Positions 44,158 through 53,900 of a stretch of 60,713 nucleotides of DNA are shown here, piece by piece. The position numbers and the translations under genes were made by a program. The notes beneath the pieces are model-generated. The model searched no databases. It was not told the DNA's origin and was given only the letters and a program-made list of their open reading frames with translations. The stretch comes from Bacteroidota bacterium (GTDB lineage: Bacteria; Bacteroidota; Bacteroidia; Chitinophagales; Chitinophagaceae), in NCBI GenBank assembly GCA_029558715.1, contig JAKQEA010000129.1, positions 1 to 60,713 on the forward strand. Reading direction: 5' to 3'. Position 1 is the first letter of the stretch; each line of letters opens with the position of its first letter.

Positions 44158-45705
44158 ATGCCCAACCGTTCTCCCGATAGTCTTTTTCAGCTGGTCAAGT
44201 CACTAGAAAAGAGTGAAAAGAGGAATTTTAAGCTCTATGTGAAGCGAAATACCGATACGGAGGACCTGAAGATCATCCAGCTCTTTGATGCACTGGATAA
44301 GATGACGGATTACGACGAAGCCCAATTGCTCAAAAAAACCAGGAGCATCAAAAAGCAACAGCTCTCCAATATCAAGGCACATTTGTATAAACAAATACTC
44401 TCCAGTTTGCGCCTGATAAAGGAAGAAGATAATATTGATATACGGCTGCATGAGCAGATGGATCATGCCCGGATATTATATAATAAAGGCCTCTACCTGC
44501 AAAGCCTTAAAGTGCTGGAACGGTTAAAAGAAACAGCCCGGTCTTACCAGCAGCTTACTTTTTTACAACAGGCATTATTCTTTGAAAAGAAGATAGAGAC
44601 CCTGTATATCACCCGCAGTATGCAGGACAGGGCTGATAAATTGTCCGAAGAATCTGATGCTGTGAACAGCCAGCTGGCCCTGGTGAATAAACTTTCTAAT
44701 CTTTCGCTGCAATTATACAGCTGGTATATCCGGCATGGTCATGCCAGGAATGAGAGGGATGTGAAAAGTGTGGAAACCTTTTTTGAAAAACACCTTCCGG
44801 CAGAAGCGGAGCAGGCAAAAGGATTTTATGAACGTTTATATCTCTACCAGAGTTATGTTTGGTATGCATTTATCCGGCAGGATTTTTTACAGTATTACCG
44901 CTATACACAAAAGTGGGTTGATTTATTCTCCGCTTTTCCAGGTTTATTAAAAGTGGAAACGGCCAGTTACATAAAAGGGATGCATAACCTGATGGGGGCT
45001 CAGTTCAACCTGATGAAACATGATAAACTGGCACAAAGTATCAAACAGTTTGAACAGTTCGTCAGGCAAAAGCATTTGGAAGAAAACGAGAACAACCGCA
45101 TACTGGCATACCAGTATTTATATGCTGCCAGGATCAATCTTTATTTTCTGCAAGGCACTTTTACCAAAGGATTGCGGCTGGTTCCTTTCCTGGAGGAGAT
45201 GCTGAAAGAATATGGCTTGTACCTGGATACACACCGGGTGCTGGTCTTTTATTATAAGATCGCTTCATTATATTTCGGCAGTGGTAACAATGAAAAGGCC
45301 ATTGATTACCTGAACCGTATCATCAACCAGAAAGGTGATCTGCGAACTGACCTGCAATGCTATGCCCGGCTGCTGCACCTGATCGCTCATTATGAACTCG
45401 GCAATTTTGATCTGCTGGAATACCTTATCAAATCGGTGTACCGTTATATGGCAAAAATGGAAAACCTGAGTAAGGTGGAAGAAGAGATGTTTGCTTTCCT
45501 GCGCCGTTCCTTTCATGTGGGAGCTCATGCATTGAAGCCGGAATTTGAAAAGTTATTGGTCAAATTAAAAAAGTATGAGGGTAACCCTGTGGAAGCCCGG
45601 GCATTTACTTACCTCGATGTTATCTCCTGGCTGGAAAGCAAGATAAGCGGAGTGAATGTACAAGATGTGATACGGGAAAAATTTTTGCTGGGAAGAAGGA
45701 AGTAA
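44158..45705 (+). CDS. Conserved hypothetical helical protein
   Basis: A 515-residue soluble protein with no signal peptide or membrane helix. It is predicted all-helical and rich in Lys, Leu and Gln, with many TPR-like helix pairs, for example YNKGLYLQSLKVLERLKETA, FGSGNNEKAIDYLNRIIN and YLYAARINLYFLQGTF, but no repeat is canonical. The N-terminus (SLFQLVKSLEKSEKRNFKLY) is basic and could bind nucleic acid. I recall similar proteins of unknown function in Bacteroidota, though I cannot name a family. It is divergent from leuA with 212 bases between, and convergent with the cyclase gene. Confidence 0.75.
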   Translation: MPNRSPDSLFQLVKSLEKSEKRNFKLYVKRNTDTEDLKIIQLFDALDKMTDYDEAQLLKKTRSIKKQQLSNIKAHLYKQILSSLRLIKEEDNIDIRLHEQMDHARILYNKGLYLQSLKVLERLKETARSYQQLTFLQQALFFEKKIETLYITRSMQDRADKLSEESDAVNSQLALVNKLSNLSLQLYSWYIRHGHARNERDVKSVETFFEKHLPAEAEQAKGFYERLYLYQSYVWYAFIRQDFLQYYRYTQKWVDLFSAFPGLLKVETASYIKGMHNLMGAQFNLMKHDKLAQSIKQFEQFVRQKHLEENENNRILAYQYLYAARINLYFLQGTFTKGLRLVPFLEEMLKEYGLYLDTHRVLVFYYKIASLYFGSGNNEKAIDYLNRIINQKGDLRTDLQCYARLLHLIAHYELGNFDLLEYLIKSVYRYMAKMENLSKVEEEMFAFLRRSFHVGAHALKPEFEKLLVKLKKYEGNPVEARAFTYLDVISWLESKISGVNVQDVIREKFLLGRRK

Positions 45706-45805
45706 TAACCGGTAAAAAATACAGTAAGCTTCAGCGTATAGTTTTTTTGCAGAACACAGATAAATACAACCTGATTATTTCGACTATGAATTGATGATAA
45801 GGAAT

Positions 45806-47740
45806 CTATTGTGCAGCAGCATAACCTTCTACAAAATACATATCAATCAGGCCTTTGTTTTTAGCTTCTACCTTCCCACGATAAATACAGGTAAATTTAT
45901 CTTTTACTAACTCATATGTGGCTCCGCTAATGTTCAGTTTCCCTACTTCTCCGCTACTTTCCATACGGGAGGCGGTGTTCACGGTATCACCCCATATGTC
46001 GTAAGCAAATTTCTTGATACCAACAATTCCGGCCACTACCGGGCCTGTGTGAATGCCAAGCCGCAACTCGAAATAAGGCAACCCTTTTTCGGTTCTGTCT
46101 TTTTTATTTTTTTCAATAAAGAGGGTCATTTCTAATGCTGCAGCGATAATATCGAAAGGGTGAGTATTATTGGGAACAGGTAATCCTCCGGCACACATAT
46201 AGGAATCTCCGATTGTTTTAATTTTCTCAATTCCATATTTACTGACTATACGATCAAATTCGCTATAGCAGTGATTGATTTCTTCCACAAGTTCTTCCGG
46301 AGTTAACTCTTCACTGGCCTGGGTAAAATTTTTAAAGTCTGTAAAAAGAACACTTACCGATTCAAAACGTTTTGTTTTTGCTTTGCCGGTTTCTTTTAAT
46401 TCTGCTGCAGTTTTTTCCGGCAATATATTTAGTAACAGTTCCTCGCTTCTGTGTTTCTCTTTGCTGATCCTGTTTCGCTGCCTGAAAAATACACCTGCAA
46501 ATAATAACACTACTGCAAACCCGGCAATAAAACTATTACGTACAAATTTTTGCCGCCGTATTACCTGTTGCTGTAATTCCTGTTCTTTACTCAGCAGATC
46601 GATTTGTGATTCTTTCTTTTCAAGATCAAAGGTGAATTGAAGGGTTCCCAGTTTTTTGTCCGTATTCGTATTATAAATAGTGTCTTTTATGGCCAGTAAC
46701 AGATTCTGGTATTGAAATGCATTTACAAAATCAGATTTATCTAAATAAGCTTTAGATAAACCTTCGTAAGCGTCTTTAATTTCTGTAAGGGCTTTTAGTG
46801 GTATTCCTATATCAAGGGATTGTTTATAGGCTCTTATTGCGGATTCAATATCTCCTTTGGCGTAATAAGCCTGTGCCAGCCCAACAAGAGATTGTGTCAT
46901 ATCCAGGCTGGTATTCAGTTTTTTTGCAAATTCATACGCTTCAGTATGGTTTCTGATCGCTTCTTCAAAGTTCTTTTTTCTGGTATTTACCCGGCCAATA
47001 TAATTAAGCGAATAGGGCAGGTCTTCTGTTCCTTCATAAGCTTTTACAGATTGATTTAAATAGAACAGGGCAGTGTCGTCATCACCCATTTTATAATATA
47101 TTTCACCCAGGTTAGCTGTTGAAGTACCAATCAGGTATTTGTCATTTATTGCCTGGCTTAATTTATACGATTGACGAAAATAATCGAGTGCTTTATCATA
47201 GGTTGCCGGTTTATTCAGGTAAACCGCTCCAATGTTTACGAGGGAAGTAAGAATCCGTAATGTATCATTGATCTCCTCAGAAATTTTAAGTGACTTTAAA
47301 TGTAACTCGAGGGATTTTGCATCATCGCCCTGGTTAAAATAAATGGCACCCTGGTTGCTGAGCATATTGGCAACACCTGTCTTATCTCCGATCAGGTTGT
47401 ATACATCAAGTGCCTGCTGCCATGTTTTTATTGCATCAATATATTTGCCCGGCAGGTAATACCCGATACCCATATTCTTTAACGCAAGCGCCAAACCAGC
47501 TTTGTAATTGATTTTTTCTGCTAATTGCTTCGAGGACATGGCAATGATGACAGAGGTATCCGGGCTGGTATTAAAGTAACTTTTGCTTAAAGCATTGAGC
47601 ACATCAACCCGGGCAGTATCGGGAAGGTTTGTTGAGAGTAATTTTGTTAAACTATCACTCTCATTTGATTGGGCATTTGTTTTAAAACAAAAAAAGAAAA
47701 AAAGGATGAAAATCGTAAAACAGCTGCTTTTTTTATTCAT
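45806..47740 (-). CDS. Membrane adenylate cyclase (class III) with TPR sensor region
   Basis: A 644-residue protein. Residues 1-24 are a signal peptide (FILFFFFCFKTNAQ); about 40-385 are TPR repeats (for example YIDAIKTWQQALDVYNLIGD and DDTALFYLNQSVKAY) that would face the periplasm; a coiled segment and one transmembrane helix lie near 402-420 (FIAGFAVVLLFAGVFF); about 455-640 is a class III cyclase. Metal Asp residues are in VLFTDFKNFT and KTIGDSYMCAGG, and the transition-state Asn and Arg in DTVNTASRM. Lys in EKIKTIGD and Asp in AYDIWGD are the adenine-specifying pair, so it should make cAMP. Input signal unknown; no cAMP receptor nearby. Confidence 0.9.
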   Translation of the reverse strand: MNKKSSCFTIFILFFFFCFKTNAQSNESDSLTKLLSTNLPDTARVDVLNALSKSYFNTSPDTSVIIAMSSKQLAEKINYKAGLALALKNMGIGYYLPGKYIDAIKTWQQALDVYNLIGDKTGVANMLSNQGAIYFNQGDDAKSLELHLKSLKISEEINDTLRILTSLVNIGAVYLNKPATYDKALDYFRQSYKLSQAINDKYLIGTSTANLGEIYYKMGDDDTALFYLNQSVKAYEGTEDLPYSLNYIGRVNTRKKNFEEAIRNHTEAYEFAKKLNTSLDMTQSLVGLAQAYYAKGDIESAIRAYKQSLDIGIPLKALTEIKDAYEGLSKAYLDKSDFVNAFQYQNLLLAIKDTIYNTNTDKKLGTLQFTFDLEKKESQIDLLSKEQELQQQVIRRQKFVRNSFIAGFAVVLLFAGVFFRQRNRISKEKHRSEELLLNILPEKTAAELKETGKAKTKRFESVSVLFTDFKNFTQASEELTPEELVEEINHCYSEFDRIVSKYGIEKIKTIGDSYMCAGGLPVPNNTHPFDIIAAALEMTLFIEKNKKDRTEKGLPYFELRLGIHTGPVVAGIVGIKKFAYDIWGDTVNTASRMESSGEVGKLNISGATYELVKDKFTCIYRGKVEAKNKGLIDMYFVEGYAAAQ

Positions 47741-47892
47741 TCCTTTGAAAATTTTACATTGATAAAGCTATGAAAATGGTATTGGATGAATATACATTTT
47801 AATCATGAATTTTATCACCTGACTACCATTTTTAATGTTGACCCTTTATTTCTGACAGTTTAAGGGAAACTAATAAAAGTAAACAGTTTATA

Positions 47893-47921
47893 TAAAAGGA
47901 GGCTGTAAAGTACAGCCTCCT
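47893..47921 (-). terminator. Terminator of the giant secreted protein gene
   Basis: Read on the minus strand: AGGAGGCTGT-ACTTT-ACAGCCTCCT, a perfect 10-bp stem, followed by TTTATATAAAC. It begins about 24 bases after the stop codon. The remainder of the 205-base gap to the cyclase gene shows no gene. Confidence 0.85.
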
Positions 47922-47945
47922 GAATAGTTAAATGTCCGGTTTACT

Positions 47946-50900
47946 TTAATTTGTTTTTATAAGCTTCACTACTTTGCGTTGCCCCCCCTGAACTACTTCT
48001 GCAAAGTAAATTCCCGCTGTCCAGTTTTCGGAATTGATCTTCTGTGTACTGTTTGCTTTTATTTTTTGAACAGCCAGAACTTTTCCGTCAATATTAAGTA
48101 TCCTGTATTCTATCAGGGTATTTACATCCCTGCTTGTTACCTTAATATTGAAGAACCCAACACCTGGATTTGGACTGACATGAACTGAAAAGTCAGATAA
48201 TTCAACCACTTCTTCATCTTCGGTATTTTCATTTTCTTCCTGCTGTACAATCACAGGAGCGCTTCCTGGTCTGGCCATTGCCGGGCAACCAACTTCAGAA
48301 ATTTGCCATTGCTCAGAATAGCTACCGTTAGGAATGTTCCTGCCATTTATTACAACAGGTTTGTTATTACCAGTACTGGCATTCTTAACTACTATCCGGT
48401 TACTAGGACTGGTAGTATAATGCTGAGGGGTTATATAGAAGTAATCCCCGGTTGGTGTCAGTTTCCATTTCTGGAAATTGGAGTTTGTATATGGATCCAG
48501 AATGATTTCACCATCTTTAGAAGTAGTTCCATTTTTGGCTTCTAATGATAAATAGGTACTGGCCTGGTTGATGATCCTGTAGAAACCGTTAGCTCCTGAA
48601 GCAACTTCAAACTTCCATATCTTCTCGTTTGGTGGGGAACTACCAATATTAGTAGTTTTTACCTGGCTACCCGCAGTTGCACTACTATTATTTGCAGACA
48701 AGGCCTTTCCTCCATTACGATTTACTATCGTATAACATTTGTCTTCTTCTACAGGCCCGCAGACGGGATTAGCTATAGTAATAGTTTTTGTTGTTGTACA
48801 ACCTTTCGAATCCGTAATGGTAAATGTCCATGTGCCGGGACCCCTTGTGAAAGTACCTGTTCCACTATATGGGGCAGTTCCACCTGATGCATTTACTGTA
48901 ACTGTTGTATTTGTTGCATTGCAAGGTATTACAGGCGCAGATACAGTAGCGGACAAGCTATTTGGTTGAGAAATATAGCCTGCTACAAAACTTATACACC
49001 CATTTGCATCCGTTACAAGGAACAAATAGAAACCTGCATCCCTTACGAAGGTTCCGGTTCCATTGTAAGGGGGAACACCGCCTGTAGCTGTAACTGTTAC
49101 TGTTGTTGTTCCTCCGTTACAGGAGATAGTTCCTGCTGTTGCATTTACCTGAAGTTCGGCAGCAGGTTCAGTAACCGTTACAGTTTTTGTTGCTGTGCAT
49201 CCTTCAGCATCTGTCACCATTACCGTATAGGAGCCTGCACTAAGAAAATACGCATCCTGGAAAGGCCATCCGTTGCTCCATTGATAGCTGTATGGGGCAG
49301 TGCCACCACTCACTGTAAGATCAACTGATCCTAAAAATCCGCCTTTGCATCGTACATGGGTGACATCAGTGGAAAGCTGAATTGATGAACAACCAGTTAG
49401 CACAGTGGCAGTAGCTGTATTAGAACAATTATTTGCGTCTGTTACAGTGACGGTATATGTACCTTCTGCCAATCCTGTTGCTGTTGATGTGGTTTGAACA
49501 GGGATGGTATTCCACGAATAGGTATAGGGCCCTGTGCCACCTGTTGCAAGTGCTGATGCTGTTCCATCATCACCGCTATTGGTATTAGTGACGCTTGTAA
49601 CAATGGATATTGGTTCAGGTACTATTAATATACCAGTATCATATACGATAGTATAATTAGGAACAGGATCATTTTGATTTAACCCGGAAGGAACTATCCG
49701 ATAGTTGCCCGGAGCAAGATTACCGGTACCTGCCGGTACGTTGTTACTATTAAATACTTCAAAAACCGGGCTGTTTGCTAATTCACTGCTATCAGAATCT
49801 TCATATTGGTAAATAGAATTGAAGGTTTTATATAATGGTTGCTCTCCATTACATCCTGCAATAGTGTCTTTAGCTTTTACAATCAGGGTTTCCGGTATTA
49901 TGGTTAAATGACCTACCTGGTAAGTAATATCAAAGTTCTCAGATAACAATACTCCCGGGCCTATCAGCCATGTACCCGGAGTATATCCCGAGATCATATT
50001 CATGGATTCATATCCGCTTAATGAATCAGCCCCTGGGCCATACACATCTAATGAATCGACAATCAGTAATACATTTTCATTGGTTTCATCATTAAAGCTA
50101 TTACTGTTGACCGCTGCTTTTCCATTAACCGCCTGCTTGCCATTAACCAATGGGATATTATTGACCGCTGCTTTTCCATTAACTGCCGCTTTCCCGTTGA
50201 CCGCTGCCTTTCCATTAACAGCCTGTTTACCGTTTACAGCTTGCTTTCCATTATAGATGACTGCGTGAGCGGAATCAACCTGGTAGTCATACAAAGATTG
50301 AGGAGCTACCGGGATAAAATAAGTGGTATCATAAGCAATTCCATTTACTGCTGCTTTTCCATTGACAGCTTGTTTACCATTTACTGCTGCTTTACCACTA
50401 ACCATGAAACTCATATTGAGAAAATCTGCTTCTGACAAACCATTAACCGCTTGTTTGCCATTTATGAGAATCACAGAATTAGACATTGCTGATTGATGGT
50501 TGGTAACCAGCGAATCGAGGAATGCAGCTCTTTCTGATGGTAGAACATTCGTTGTATCATAGTCATAGTTGAATCTGATTCCTCTGCCATTAATCGCTGA
50601 ACCATAAATCAAAGTAGTGTCGCGGGGTGTTATAGTAATCGGCATCCGGTTAATCGTAAGAATACCATCACAGAACTGGTAGTTATATAACTGAGCCAGT
50701 GCCTGCGATGCCGGCAAAGACAAATCTGTAACAGATGAGTGAGCCCGCCTGTAATACAAACCAAAATTGCTTAAGCTATTGGCCGATGAGCTGAAAGTAA
50801 TATCGGTCAACCCCAGGTCTTGTACTGTTAGGTTGGTTGAGTCTAATGGCTGGCCATTTACCTTTACTTCATAAGTGTATTCCGGGATCTTTTCTCCGTA

Positions 50901-53900
50901 ATATTTAACTGCATTATTAACTATCACTTTTACATTCTGGGGAATAGCAGATTTCAAATAAATTGAATCGCTGACACCACCATCCAGGCCACCCGCGGTA
51001 ATTGGTGGATTATACACCGTAATCGGCGGATTGCCCATAAAAGTAGGAATGTCTACTGTGAGTTGAGTATTACTTATTGCAATAGGGGCAATGGTATCAG
51101 TTCGAAGTATAACTGCTGCACCGGAAGCAAAATATTTTCCGTTAATGACTAACGTAACAGGATCTGTGCCCGGTATCAATTCAGCATCTGTTAAATTAAA
51201 ACTATCTATTAGCGGGAATGGATTAGAAAAAGATAGTAAAGCTGAATCAGCCTGGATAAAACCAGAACCTGTATTAATATCATAGCCAGGCGCATCCATA
51301 TCTATAGCAGTGGTTTTCAATATCTGCTTCATTTGAGCAGCTGTAAATGAAGTGTCATTAAAATATCTTTTTCTGGCTTCAATTAATAAACCGGCAACAG
51401 CTGCAGCATGCGGTGCAGCCGCAGATGTTCCAAAGAAATTCGGAAAAAGATCGTTGTCAATATTTACGCCACCAAAATCAACAGTTGTATTGACACCATT
51501 TGGTGCAATGATGTCTGGTTTATTCCTGTCTACATTATCTATTATTGTTCCGCCGCGGGATGAGAATGAAGCTACCGTTGGCGGGTTGACTCCATAAGCA
51601 GGAGTATTAAGATAAAGTGCAGCTCCTACTGCAATGGCACCGGCTGCATTGGCCTGTCCAAGTACGGTTCCCACACCTTGTGTATTAACAGTCAGATTAT
51701 CGCTGCCCATAATAACGCCATCTCCTCTGAAGAAAACATATTTGAAACGAACAGGGGCCGTTCCGCCTTTACGGGTGATGATAATTTTCGCATCCACCGG
51801 TGCTTTTACCACGAATGGTAAAATCTCAAACGGATCACCTGACAAATTATCCCTGTTGAATCCAAATAACCGGGTGCCGAATTGATCGACGAGATATATA
51901 TCAAGGTCATTCAGTGCACCGGCAGAGTTACCCAGTGAGTAAAAATCATCATCCCATTGCAGGGCAATCGTATAAGAACCTTTGGGTAAGAAAATATTTT
52001 GGTAAACACTGCCGTTTTCAAATTGATGGGCAACACCAATGTAATCAGGAGGAGCAGGAACAGCATTGAAAATTCCTTCGTAGGATTTATTTCCAAAATT
52101 TCCGGCAGAAGTGAAATAACTTACTCCTGAAGAAGTAACATCCTGTACAGCATTGGCAATAACTCCATCCTTAAAGAATGGTTCTGTTATGTAAGTAATG
52201 TCATCTACAATAACATCGCAACCCAGGTCACGAAGCTCCCTGATGCCGTCTGCAAAATTACCTGCACTGATAAATCCTGACTTGAAATACAAACTGGCTT
52301 TAGGTGCTACGTCGTGTATTATCTGCAACATGGCCCGGCCTTCATCAGAGCCTTTTCCATATTCTGCGGGATATTCCTGTGCCACAACTACCGGTTGCAT
52401 ATTTGACGGGTTCTCAATACCAGGCAGGTCACCGTTTTCAACATCTCTTGATGCAGGATCTCCGAATTTAGTGTTATAGCTGTCGGACATTACGCCAATC
52501 CTGACACCTTCACCTGAGAGTTTCCAGGCCTCTCTTGCTTTATCTGAAATCATAGCTTTATCTCCCTGGGTAGTCGTTAAACCAGTAAGGCTATTCAGGA
52601 TCGGGGGGTAATATGGCCTCACATAATTAATAGTATCGATAAGCATATTTAGTTTCAGTAAATTGGCAATAGGGATAAAACCAGTTATGACCAAAGTCGT
52701 ATCACCATTATCAATAATATTATTTAAGCCATATTCGGGTGTTTGCAAAAGTGCAAGCAGGTAATCATATTGAGCACTATCTGCAATTACTTCTATTAAT
52801 ACTTGTGTAAAGTCATCTTTTGTTAAGAATACTGTACTGGAAGCGGTTGTATCAACAACAGATTGGGGGAAATTGAATAGCTGGGTCAATTCAGCGCCAA
52901 TTAGTGTCTGGATAGTGTCATTAGCTGGTGGCTCGTAATAAGGCACTATGCAATTGGTCACAATTACGTTCAATGTTGTTGAATCAGTACAACCTTCAGC
53001 ATCAATTACAGCATACCTGTAAATGCCGGCTGCCAAATTTGTTGTATCCGTACCATTATAGGGTGGCGTATTCAAAAATGTATAGGGAGCGGTACCATTT
53101 GTAACGATCAGATTTACATTACCTGTTAACTGACCACTTTCAGTACAAACAATGAGTGAGTCTTGTGAGGTCGTTGTTAGCACCAGGTTACAACATTCTG
53201 TTCCTGTCACTACACCACCTTGTGCTACCCAGTTAGAACCGGTACCGGTAAGGGCAAAATTCCTGAGTGTAGCATTCCTTCCATTACCGCTGGCATCAGT
53301 TAATATTGTATCGGAAGGGTTAGCAGCATTTGCATTACCCTGGTTAAAATTGTAAACAGCTACTAAGTTCTGTCTTGCATAAGTGATCTCGCAATTCAGA
53401 TTTTTTTGTAGTTCTGCTGAATCTAAAGCTCTCCCCCAAACTCTTACTTCATCGATACTTCCATTAAATAGTTCAGAATTGCCGCTCCATTGAGATCCGA
53501 TATAAAAAGTAGCAACCGGGTTGGTGGGAGGTGAATTGCCAGGATTTGGAATAGCAAATCCGGCGGTTGCCCTCAATATACCATCCAGGTAGAAATAGGT
53601 ATTGCTATCCGTACGTACAACGGCATAATTATGCCATACAGTATCTGTTGGCCAGGGAACACCGGTAGCATACCAGCTATCACCGATGCGGATCGTATCA
53701 TTATAATTTTGTCCGATATAAAATTGTCTTCCCTGCGCAACGATGTTTCTTAGTACACCGGGTTGAAAAGCATCTTGTTTTGCCCAAACAGAAACTGTGT
53801 AAGCCCCGGTGGTTGGAATCAATTCTACCTGGCCTTCCACCACATCATCAGTGCCATCAAAATTTAACGCCGCACCAGGACCGGTAAGGACACAATTAGT

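Noticed and set aside
50104-50472. Regularly spaced repeats that might be a CRISPR array
   Set aside because: The units are 18-base in-frame hexapeptide codons without spacers, inside an intact reading frame, and there are no cas genes nearby.
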